Source: Ophiura sarsii (lineage: Eukaryota; Echinodermata; Ophiuroidea; Amphilepidida; Ophiuridae). Taken from it: a DNA stretch of 64,000 nucleotides. The notes under the pieces are model-generated. The model did no database searches. It was not told the origin of the DNA and saw nothing but the letters and a program-made list of their open reading frames with translations. The stretch spans positions 11,241,109 through 11,305,108 of the forward strand of contig CM069452.1 in the NCBI GenBank assembly GCA_035610835.1, read 5' to 3'. The position numbers were made by a program, and so were the translations under genes. Positions 23,117 through 35,100 of this stretch are shown here, piece by piece (within the stretch, counting starts at the first letter, position 1; every line of letters starts with the position of its first letter).

Positions 23117-24050
23117 GCTGGTGACTTATCAAGACAACCCACCTTCAATGAACATCACGTCAGTGTATGGTGAAGCTACTGGTGGCTACCAAGACGTCGC
23201 ACCTTCTGGTGACTTATCGAGACGTCCCACCTTCAATGAACATCACGTCAGTGTATGGTAAAGCAAATGGTGGCTACCGATACGTCGCACCTTCTGGTGA
23301 CTTATCGAGACGTCCCACCTTCAATGAACATCACGTCAGTGTATGGTGAAGCAAATGGTGGCTACCGATACGTCGCACCTTCTGGTGACTTAGGGAGCAG
23401 TTCCATTTATACGCGATAAATTTATCGCGACTGTATCGGGGCCTGATATGTTTTGGACCCGATGTTTTTCAAGTTGATTCGCGATAAAATAGTCATTAGG
23501 CCCCGATAAAATAGCCATCGGGGCCCGATACGAGGCCTCTGCTAATCCCTGGGGTATGTTTAGCAAATAGAGTGGGACATTGTTTAGCAAATACACGAGG
23601 ATAATACAATTTACGTTAAACATCCATAATCAATAACATTATCTCTAAAAACATGAAATGCTGAATTTGTACCTTACAACTAGAATAAATAGCCCGAAGC
23701 TCTATTTACATACCGACCACTTATCTTTCGTTATATTTAAACAAGCGGTAATACGCTACTCGATAAATAATCCTTTGCTTCGCGCAACTGTACGCGATAA
23801 AAATCTCATCGGGGCCTGATAAAAAACTCATCGGGGCCCGGAACATTCGCGCAATTTTTATCGCGTACAAATGGAATTGCTCCCTTATCGAGACGTCCCA
23901 CCTTCAATGAACATCACGTCAGTGTATGGTGAAGCAAATGGTGGCTACCGATACGTCGCACCTTCTGGTGACTTATCGAGACGTCCCACCTTCAATGTAC
24001 ATCACGTCAGTGTATGGTGAAGCTACTGGTGGCTACCAAGACGTCACACT
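23117..24050 (+). repeat. 88-bp tandem array, split by a miniature element
   Basis: GTGACTTATC phases recur at 23121, 23209, 23297 and 23385, exactly 88 bases apart, and again at 23968 after an interruption. Units share CACGTCAGTGTATGGT and a GGTGGCTACC block. Each unit has ACGTC words in both strands. Confidence 0.85.
23393..23884. mobile_element. 492-bp miniature element inserted in the 88-bp array
   Basis: The ends GGGAGCAGTTCCATTT and AAATGGAATTGCTCCC are inverted repeats with one mismatch. TTA flanks both sides (23390-23392, 23885-23887). The intact array unit has a single TTA at that spot, giving a clean empty site. The subterminal TCGCGATAAA-type words repeat inside. TTA duplication points to the PIF/Harbinger group. 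Confidence 0.85.
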
Positions 24051-25363
24051 TTCTGATCTACAGGCTCCGATAACAAACATTAAAAAATTGCCCGAACTGG
24101 CAAGGCTAGGTCAACTTTAACTTGCCCGATTATGCTCGAATAATATCGCGATATTTTTAAGACTTAGAAAATGGTATTAATAGGTCAAATTTCTTGCCGA
24201 TTATACAATTTTTTGCCATCAGTATTCGGCAATCTGTAGCAAACTACACATGTGCGACGGTTGCCATTTTCCCTCTCCATCACGCAATAGCCGCTATCTT
24301 TAACTGACCGAAATCATCATTACGCATGCGTTGTCACCGTGGGAAAGGTCCATTTACAATTTTTCATTCATACATTTCTTACGGATTTTTTTCGACTTTC
24401 CGAAACCCTAGAAAATGACGTCATGCTTGTAAATCGATACCACGTGTTTTGACTCGAGATTTCCCAAGATCTTGCGAAATCGTCACTTATCGGTAAAAAC
24501 GCGGTTCAAAACATGTGCATTAAGCCTTCTATCGCCGAAATTGATTGAATGAATGAAAAGCCACGAGCGGCATTATTATCAAATAATAAAGGAAGGGAAT
24601 TAAAGAACGAATATGGGTACATCTTAGTGTTTCATTATATTTACAAAGGTAAAAACTGACTACAAACTTAGGATATTATTTCCAAATTGTCGACTTTATT
24701 ATGCTGTCTTGTGAGCATTTGTATGCCCGATCGGGCAGCATGTTCTTTGGTTCAGCTAGCCCGGACAACAAAAATGGTTGCCCCGGGCTATCGGACAGGC
24801 GATTTGTCGGAGCCTGGCTCACTCCTAGTATCAATTACACTTTTATCGAATTCAATTTCACCCTGTTGACTTTCGAGATATGATCAATTCAGTAAACAAC
24901 AGTGCGAATCCCTCTTTAATCACTTTTAAACAGGAATTGGATTTTCAACTGAAAAAAACTGCTTTTGAGATTCCAATGATGATACATCTAATATTCAAGT
25001 ATTCTGGTTTTATCATGAATAATATGGATGAAAATATGTTTATCTGCTCAAATTGAACTAACTATCAAACATTTAATAGGTAGATTATTATTTATTTGAT
25101 TGATTATGTTCAATAACATGCTGAATGACGTTTCTAATAAAAGAGTTTCTAATGAAAAGTGACCTAAGTTACGTTTGACATGCATGAGCAGATTTGCCAT
25201 AATTTGATAACGAAATCTCCAAAGTGGAGAGAAAAGAATTGTATGACACATTCAAGATTACTGACCATGAATATAACTATACACGTACACATTTTCACTT
25301 TTTCATGACAAAAAGAAAAAGAAAAAGAGTTTCACATGGGACACTTTTTGACACGCCCTGTAA
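24051..25363. other. No gene seen
   Basis: Non-coding sequence with only short open frames and no recognised repeat. Confidence 0.5.
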
Positions 25364-25570
25364 TGTAGACTTTCCTAGTCTAGGTTCACCTCCGAGAACA
25401 CACATGACCTGACAACGTCATGTAGTGTAGACTTTCCTAGTCCGGGTTCACCTCCGAGAACACACATGACCTGACAACGTCATGTAGTGTAGACTTGACA
25501 ACGTCATGTAGTGTAGACTTTCCTAGTCCGGGTTCACCTCATAAAACACACACGACCTGACAACGTCATG
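25364..25570 (+). repeat. 62-bp tandem array (about three units)
   Basis: TGTAGACTTTCCTAGTC recurs at 25364 and 25426, and then after a shortened unit near 25510. Units contain GGTTCACCTC and CTGACAACGTCATG. Confidence 0.75.
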
Positions 25571-26478
25571 TTTTTGTGTGTTCATTTTCCTATGCAATAC
25601 AATACAATACACAGTGAGCCTACCATTGACGCATGACCTGTGTAGCTATGTGCATGATATTATCCTTAAGCACACACAGTCCTAGTATAGGGAAATCTTA
25701 TTGAGGGTGCAGTATGAAAAGTATAGCTAATACAATTTTAATCGCAGTGGTATATCGTAGTTGATTCCTCTAATAACGAGACATTCTTTCAAAGACAATA
25801 TTGGTAGCCTTGATGTTTAAGTGAGGGCAAGTTTCACCCCGAAATCATGCCTGATATTGATTTATTAAGGTCTCAGATTCAATGGTTGTAACAAGAAAAG
25901 TATCAGAGCTGTAATTGTGGTCGATTTTGTTAAATGAAGCATATTTTTCCATCTTCATGTATAAGATACAACAATATTGGACATTTAGGTCATGTTCCCA
26001 GCCCAAAAATGTAGGCACATCTTATTCATGATCCAAACTTCCCAGATCCTAGTTATTTCGGGGTTTTTGAAAGCCAAGTTTACATCTGAGTGAATTTGCT
26101 GTGTGTGGCGGGTGCGTTTACTCATGAGTTGGTGATTGGCCTTCTATTTTCAACTTACTGACGCTACCTCGTGAGTACAAAAGGTGCTATTTGAATAACA
26201 ATACAGTTGAAGAGGTTGAGGGACAATTTCCATGGAGTATAACCGCACAAGGATTATTGGAGAACCGTCCTCGCATTCTGAAGTATTTTGTGAAGTGCAA
26301 CAGTTGATGATAACGCATAGAATTGACCATGTTTTTACCCAAAAAGGATTAGCATAAATTTTAATATTTAATTTTGCCGAATATTAAACAGCGAGCACAA
26401 CAGAATAATAAAGAATTCAACTCTCATGGAGTCATATAAATTGTTAATATGGTTTATGCGAGTAATGACATTTGCCGC
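25571..26478. other. No gene seen
   Basis: Non-coding sequence; no recognised family. Confidence 0.5.
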
Positions 26479-28130
26479 TTAGACACCATTCTTAAGGCCC
26501 TGTCACACCATAGCGTATGGCCTGAACGTATGCCGACGTATTCAAAAAATAGCTCGAAAATTGTCAGAGTCCGAGAACGTCCAAGAACGTCCAACTTCCC
26601 AACGAATTGCGTCAACATCGGTGATGGAATGGACGTATCCATAGCGTATTAAACGCATACATAGCGTATGACTAACGTATCGATAGCGTATCACTAACTT
26701 ATAACAAACTTATGACAGCGTATCACAGCGTATGCGATCGGCGAGCGTATGACCAACGTATTCGTAGCGTATGTCTGCCGTGCTCGACGTATCCTCAGCG
26801 TATCCTCGGCGTACAACGAACACGTGACTTATGCCGTTGCAGAAATTGAGTTTCGTACACGGCGGGACAAGTGTTGCCAGTTCAAGTAAACGCAGCCTAG
26901 ATGATAACTATTAAAATATCTAGAAGGGTAAATCCATATGTCCAACCTATAACTTAAGACGATTAACGTACCTCTAACGTATGTCAGCGTATTTCTAACG
27001 TATGTCAGCGTTGGTAAGCGTATGTCTAACGTACCACGAACCTATCGGGAACTTATGCAGAACGTAAGTTAAGCACACGTTGAGTACGTCGAGAAATTTT
27101 GAACATGCTCAATAATTTTTCGCGGGCTCGACGTGTTCCAAATTTTCACAACGTATCACAAATTTTCACAACGTATCACAGCGTGCTCTTAACGTATACG
27201 ACGTATCCCAAACTTACCCCTAACTTGTATCAGCGTACACCAACGTACGCCAACGTACGCCAACATATTTTTCTATATTTCGCATACGTTGTTATACGTT
27301 CAGGCGATACGCCATGGTGTGACAGGGCTACCGTACAGCTAGCGCGCATTCGGCGTTTTGGGAACTTATGGAGGGTTTGAGTATATAAATGGGTCCCTTG
27401 AGTATCTCTTCCTCACTTCTTCATGGTCTGTCGTGCTGAACACATCAACCCATCATCATACGCTTCGAATACGCTAGGCTACGTTAAGTATACGTTAAGC
27501 ATACGTTAGTCATACGCTCGCATACGCTGTGATACGCTGTCATAAGTATGTTATAAGTTAGTGATACGCTATCAATACGTTAGTCATACGCAATGTATAC
27601 GTTCAATACGCTATGGATACGTTATGGATACGTGACAGGGCCTTACACGATCGCCCGGCATAAGGTGAATACGTGAGAATACGTCGAAACTCGTTGGAAA
27701 TACGTCAGGCATACGTTAGACATACAGCACAAATACGTTATAAACTCGTTATCACTACGTTGGCTGTGCGTTTCCCCGTCAGCCTATGTTCATCAACGTA
27801 TACCAACTTACGAGTAACGTACCACCAACGTATGTCAGCGTATGTCAACGTATATTTAACGTACCACAAACTTACCGGGAACTTATGCAGAACGTATTAA
27901 GCACACGTTGAGTACGTCGAGAAATTTTGAGCATGCTCAATATTTTTTCGTGGTCCAAATTGTCACAGCGTATCACAGCGTGCTCTTAACGTAAACGACG
28001 TATCCCCAACGAACCCCTAACTTATATCAGCGTACACCAACGTACACCAACGTATTTTTCGATATTTCGCATACGTTGGCATACGTTGAGGCGATACGTT
28101 ATGGTGTGACAGGGCCTTTAGACACATTCT
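26479..28130. mobile_element. Composite ACGTAT-rich inverted-repeat element
   Basis: AGGCCCTGTCACACCATAGC at 26495 is mirrored by TGGTGTGACAGGGC at about 27315 and again by TGGTGTGACAGGGCCT at 28101-28116. An inner GACAGGGCC edge occurs at about 27635. The interior is dominated by ACGTAT/ATACGT and CAGCGTAT words on both strands. Imperfect 13-14 bp direct repeats (TTAGACACCATTCT and TTAGACACATTCT) flank the whole block. It may be one long element or two nested copies. The end motif resembles that of the element at 40956-42391. Coding frames here are by-products of the repeat. Confidence 0.7.
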
Positions 28131-28206
28131 CTACGGAGGATCCCCGCCCAAAGAGAATCATCCCAATCAATTTAGAACACTGATCCATCTAATTGTTATT
28201 ATTAAT

Positions 28207-29146
28207 TTATCTATGATGCGAGAGATTTCCAGAAGGATTAGCAGAAGGATTAGCATGATTTGTTGAAGATGTCTGATCATGTTCACCATTATCCTTATTT
28301 TCAATAGTCAATACTGTACTCATCTCAGTTCCAACTCTTACATTCCTACAACGACACCGGATGATCTTTAAATATCCATCGCGGAAATTTTTGTTCGTCA
28401 CTGCGTACAGAATACTGTTTATAGAGCTATTGGTATGAGCAAAGAACCCTGCCACCACATAAGCTTCATCCGGCCAATTATGGGGACGATCAAACAGTAC
28501 TATCAGCGCATACGGTGCCCACATGAGGAAGAACAAGACAAATATGGTGAAAGTCGATCGAAGTAAACTTGCATCCGCCTTGCTAATACCCATTTTCTTA
28601 CTAGGAACCGCTTTTCCATCGTCTTGCGATTTCTTCAGGGCTTTGCGATGTTTACGAACAAACAAGAATATTCGTAGGTAGGCGTAAACTGTTACGAGCC
28701 AAGGCCATCCGAATCCAAGACCAATGAAGAATACAGTCGAACCATAATTAGAACCGCGATGATCATAGGTGCACATCATAAGCTTATTGTCAAAATCGTG
28801 TCCACCCCATCCACCGATGAGATTGGGGAGGTCGATGAGGAAACAGCAGAGCCACAACCCTGCAACGATCCAACCGACAGTTCGTTTGTTGTATATGAGT
28901 GGGTATTCAGCATGATGGCAGATTCGAACATAACGGTTGACACTGATGCTGGCTATACTCCACACGGAACACACACAGGTGGTGACGCATACCGAGGCAA
29001 CGAACTCACACAAGCCTTCTCTGGGTTCAAAGTAGCCACCTTTGGTGACGAGCGCTATAATGGCGAATGTGTTAATGAAAGAAGATACAGTGAAGTCTGC
29101 AACGGCAAGATTGACGATGAAAATGTTGCCAAGATTACGCAGTTTT
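28207..29146 (-). CDS. GPCR exon 2 (TM2 to C-terminal tail)
   Basis: This 940-base exon follows the acceptor TTCACATTACAG on the - strand and encodes residues 82-394, a single uninterrupted frame covering TM2-TM7. The third intracellular loop is short and basic (KHRKALKKSQ). The tail ends in a small NPSANPSGN repeat. A reading that starts at an upstream Met (29205) would lack TM1, which is why a 5' exon is required. Confidence 0.88.
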
Positions 29147-32100
29147 CTGTAATGTGAAAGAACGAGAACAAAGAAAAGAGATAATCGAGTTAAGGGCAGT
29201 GTCAACCCGGCACTTGTTTTAAAAATTGAATTTCATATTTCTCTATTATTTAATACTTTTATATGTATTCTATCATTACCATCATAAGTAACTATCGGAA
29301 GCTATTATTTCCCGTTCTTTTGGGTGATTTTAAATTGTTGTTTTGGTAAGTTTGAGTCAGGAAAAGGCGCATAGTTATTTGGCGGGAATTTAAGCGGAGT
29401 TCCGCGCTTTTCAAATGCTGCGACAGCTGTTCGATCATTGCGTCGCGCGCTGAAACTTCCCGCGTGTAATACTAGACGCGCCGCTTAATATCCGCGACGT
29501 AGACGCGAAAAACAAAAGAGCGCAAAACAATGTCTAAAATGTAAACAAAGGCCAATCTTACGATCATTCAAATTTCAGTTTTCTTCCAATTTCTTCACAT
29601 TGTGACAATATAAATTGAATCTGATAGTTTATTATGATTGTTCATAATAGTATACTCGCTTTTTAGGTCACACGCCCGTGTGTTCCGTGAACATTCAGCT
29701 TTAAATGGTGGAAAATGTCAATATTTTTACTAAATCGATGTTTTCTAGAAGTTCAAATTTGAAGGAATTTTACGAATTTTCAGACAACATAACTAAAAAT
29801 GTATCAAATTATCAGGTAAGCTTTTACTACCATTGTGTAGAGGACTTTCAGCGCTAGGAGGCAATTTTTTATTTTTTCGATTATGGATTTTAAACTCGAG
29901 ATATGCATCCATTTCTAGCGAAATGTACGCAAAAAAACACGACTTTTACACTTTTCCGATGTTTTTAGCAATATATCCAAAACCAAGCTTTATTTTGGAA
30001 AAAGAAAAAATCGCCTCCTAGACAAAATTGTTTTGTTTACAAAAACGTATATTAGAACAAATTACCATTTTTTATTTTATAGTTATGCTGTCTGAAAAAT
30101 GTGGGGTAAAAAAATTGCTTTTTGGTTCATTTCTCAAAATTTAGTTTATTTGGTATCACATTGATATCACCATCGGCTTCCTTGTCAAATTTCCTTTCTA
30201 AAAATGTATACTTTTATGTACTTTTATTCAATATTCTCAAACTTAGAAGCAAAAGTTGATCATCAAAATAATAGGGTTGACACTTCCCTTAAAGCGATAT
30301 TGATACTTCATCGTTTTGTTTTGACGTTCATTTAATATGATTTCATTAGCATCTTCAATGGAAAGTTGTGAAGAAAATGTTCCTGAATTAATCATGCAGG
30401 AACGTTTTCTGGACCATTTTAGTTAACAATACGTTGTTTTACGCACTTCACGCGAATAAGTGTCTATGCTAAATACTCTCTAAATGTAAAAGACCTAAAA
30501 CTCGCTCTTTTGAAAGCTTTAGGAGGGACGGCTCATTTTAGGAGTGAATTTCGCTCTTTCGGAGTGATTTTCCGCTCTTTGTAGAGTGATTTTTACACTG
30601 AAAAGAGTGGCAATCACCCTGAAAAGAGTGAACTTCACTCCAGAAACAAATGAACTTTACTCCAAAAAAGAGCTGTCTCTCCTAGAGCTCTCAAAAGAGT
30701 GATCGGTGCAGATGCAAATGCTACTAAATGGTGATACAAATATAATGCAGAATTTACGCTATGTAGATGTTAAAAGATATTGACGATAACAATTAACGTA
30801 GTACAGATTGGTGTATCTGGGGTCATTTGTTTTGAGGCCGATTACCACCTGCTTCGGAAGATATTTACAAAATAGTTATAAAATGTAGATCAAGATCAAC
30901 TACAATTGAAAGTGCTCAATGCCTGTAAAGGTAGAGCATCATATATCATCATTAATTACACACAGGTCGGGGTGGGTCGGTACCAAATAGTTAAATATAA
31001 ATGTCTTCATGTTAATACATGAACCATTGTGTGTGAAAACTGAATCAATCGCCTACAAACCTATAAAGTAAACCATGTATCAGCGCAAATTGCTATTCAT
31101 CCTGCATTTGAGTACATAACATTTGAAGCAATACTGTATAATACGATAAACATTCATACTTTTCGATACAAATGTCCATTCGTCGAACACACATTAAGTA
31201 TAAATTTAAAGTGGTAACAACAGTAAGTCCCCCCTAACATTTGATCACGTTTGTTTGCATAACTCTACACACAATAAGATGTTTTGAGAGATTGAAACAT
31301 TTCTGAAAAGCAAAAACACTTGGCTACCCATAGAAAAATTCTCCATTTCAATATCATTATAACTTTCCCAAAATAGTCACATTTCCCCAAAATGATGGTT
31401 TGAAAAAAGGGGCACTTTTCAAGATTTGTATACGAATACGAATTTGTGTGAATAAATCCACACACAATTAGACGTTTTGAGAGATTAAAACATTTGCGTA
31501 AAGGAAAACCATTGGCTACCTACACAAAGCTTTCCCTTTTCAATACCATGTTTATTTTGCCCAAAACAGTCACATTTCCCTAAAAGGATGTTTTCCGAAA
31601 AGTGGCACTTTTCAACGATACAGGGAAGTTATTGACGTGAATGGTGAACACTATTGGCTAGTCGTAATTTCAAATAAGGACCAGCTAAAGAAAGACAACA
31701 AATTCTTTTAATTGAAAATAAAGACAGTTGAAATTAATTTTAAACAAGACTGGAGACATTTTTGTAACTTGCTTGCATAAGATTTTGAAAAGTGCCACTT
31801 TTTCTGAAAACATCATTTTGGGGAATTGCGACTATGTTGGGAAAAGTAATAATGATATTGAAATGGGGACTTTCTATGGGTAGCCAAGTGTTTTTTCTTT
31901 TATAATGTAAGTGTTTCAATCTCTTTCAAAACGTTTTATTGTGTGTAGAGTTATGCAAACACACGTGATCAAATTTTAGGGGGGACTTACTTATTTTGAC
32001 CCCTTTATGTCTACCTACGCACCCTCGCGAATTATCGGTATTTCAACTATAAATTTAGTGACAGATTTAGGCTTAAACTGCGTTTAGTACGAGAAGTTGT

Positions 32101-35100
32101 AGAATTAAGCCCGAAACGTCGTGCATTAAATTGTGCTCATCACCCGCACTGATTCAAAACACTTTATCGATGCTACGACTTTTATGGCCATGTGTTTTGA
32201 ACCCCCCCCCCCCTTCCCGTTGCATTTGAACCCCCCACCCCCCTTCCCGTTGCATTCTGAGCATCCTGAGATTCGAATTAGCATATCGCAATAACTACTT
32301 GTTCTACCCCATAAAAAGTATATATTTCTCTGAAAGAAAATCTCACAAGGAATTCAAATATGATATTGGAATTTAGATATGACCTAAAAAAGAGGGTAAC
32401 TTGTTGTAATATACTATATCGGGAAGTGAATGAGCACAAACGTTTAAATTTCATATTAATTAGAGTTTACAAATATATTTTTTGGGTATGCACCATATCC
32501 TGATTTAAATGCAATTTTTGAATTCCCCTATTTGAGAGCTTTCCAAAAATGTATGATTTTGCTTCAACGGTTGAAAACTTTTTTGGTTATAGTCATGTAT
32601 GTAAAACCGATGAATTAGGGCAAGTTCACTGTGTAGCGAATAGGGAGAAAGCCAATGCAATCGATTCATGATTACAATTATTACATCATAGTTGACACGT
32701 TTGTTGAAACAGAAACTTGTAGAATATAAAACAATCTATAAAATGAGAGCAAAATCATGTTTGTACCATACAGCGATGAGGAGTTATTGTCAATTGAACG
32801 TAGAATTGGGAACATTTTCTATATTCCCCACCGCAGACGCCGCCACCGCCACCACTCTGACTTTCGAAATATAATCAATCATATCTCAGCTAAACAGTTA
32901 TAGAAATACCTGATTTATTCACACAATGTAGCTAGATAAATAGGCTTTCAAATGACACCTAAACCATGATAGCTCTACCACATTTTAGTTGCTGAGGTAA
33001 TAGAGAGAGATTGATGATTCGTCACCAAAAATGCAACGCCACCACCATTTTTGGGTAGTGAGTTCAAAACACATGGGCTTATACTTTTTCCAGTGCAACG
33101 CAGTTCCACTACATTTAGTACGAGAATATGACCCCTAATGTTTTGAAATTGTTTATTGCATCAAGTATGTAGCCAATCAATAATTATGTGTCAAATAAGA
33201 AATAAACTAATGTAATAAAAGTATAGGTTTTAAAACACCTCAAGCTCATGGCGTGCGCGGTATAGTACCTGACAATTACTGAAGAGTCAACGTTTCATTT
33301 AACAATTATGGCATCATCGCGTAAGATTTCAGATTTATACCACACTGGACTCTGGTGGTGTTTACTATCATTTTTGTAAATGTAGTGTACATATTTGACC
33401 TGTCTATAGTTTTGATTTGAGAAATCATCCATTCGTTATATTTAATTGGCTAAAACAGACAAATGTAATAGCTCGGAAATCAATTAAATTATAAAAGTCA
33501 ATGACCAGTAATTAATTGGCTTTTGAAAAAGAAAGATCAGCGATATGGCTTTTTTTTGCCATGTCTTATAAAGCATATTGTGTCACTATATAAAGTAACC
33601 TTGTGTGCGTATAAAGCACCTGTCTTCAACACCGGGAGGAGATATCCCCGAAATTGATACTGCATATCTGTCAGTTCGTAAAAGCATTCTTAGAAATACA
33701 GACAATTACTGTGATATATATTCGTAATAAAACTTTAACCCTAACCCTCAGTGGCGTCGCCAGAATGTGGGGGTGGGGGATCGCCAATATTGACGTCGTG
33801 TCGGTTGAGATTGGCACTATCTACACTGCAAAAAGGTTGCTTAAATATTTACTCAACATTTTACACAACGTTGTTGAAGTATGCAAGCGCTCAACAGTTG
33901 CGTAAAATTTACCCAACACCGTTGGATAACATGTTTTCACCAACAGTTGAACAATTCCAGTTACTCAACAGTTGCACAATTTGAATTACACAACAGTTGG
34001 GTATTATTAAGTAACCATTTGTCAGGCATTTTAATACCAACTGTTGCTTAATTTGTGAATTGTAGCCATATGTTGGGTGTTGCTTATTTGTGACAAGTTT
34101 TTATTATATATTGAGCATTTTTGTATAGCAACACGTGGTAGGCAAATAATGTGAATTCTTGGCGATGCAGCAGAGCTACATACACCACTTCCTCCCGGTA
34201 CTGAACCGGTAACTTGTAAAGGGAATTCTTGGCGATGCAGCAGAGCAACATACATCATTTCCTCTCGGTAGTGAATCTGTAATTTCTTTTAACATGTTAT
34301 TTAACTATATATGTAATATCTGACATCTCTTATCATTGTTGGTTTTTACTGTGAACGTTGTCCCAACGTAGTCGTGCTATCTGGGCATGAAGGTATAAAT
34401 AGTCAATATTATATAATACATAAAAATATTTATGTGATTCTTTTGGTAGAAAATAGATCACATGACATGAACTATTCAGCATATGTCCATGTCTTGTATT
34501 TTTGGCTATACAAATCGACTATTCAATATTCAACGGTAGTGACGTCGCTATAACACCACTGAAATGATATTCATAAACAAATATATGTCAAACAAGGATG
34601 GCAACTTAAACTATTTTGTCAGTGTGTGCGCTTTATTCCGATTTGGATGCCAAGACAGAATAAATCTAATTGTGGTCCTGGGGCACAAGTTGCAGACGGG
34701 ATAAGATATATGGGAGCACTGTACCAAATCAATGCGCAATTCGTGTAATCCTATAATAGTTCCGGAAAAGCACGAAGACTAGGCTTGTAAATGTGAGGTT
34801 TTCGGGCAATTTGTTTCTCCGGGGATGGTATGTTTGTATTTAAATGAACGAGTGGGACCTATCCGTTGCACCTACAATGATAAAATACGATATTTTTAAT
34901 TTTTCGACCTAAATAGTGCCCAGGGCGTAAGCACCTGCCTAAATGGTGAACAGGCATGCCAGAAAACGTGAAAAAGTGAGGGCGCTGTGTGCAGGTCCGT
35001 AGCGGAAAATTTAGCTTAATAACCCCTCATGAAACAAGGCTTAAATTAAATTTGAGATGTTACTGAAAATGGTCATAGGTGACAAGTATGCAATAAATGT

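Noticed and set aside
23117..24050. CRISPR array
   Set aside because: The 88-bp units are contiguous and near-identical, without distinct spacers, and the host is clearly eukaryotic.
26449..27900. Several 60-93 codon frames
   Set aside because: They come from the ACGTAT-type repeat words of the composite element; no family is recognised.
28207..29205. Single-exon receptor starting at the Met at 29205
   Set aside because: It would lack TM1, and the first residues run across a good splice acceptor. The TM1 exon at 61207-61451 completes the fold in phase.
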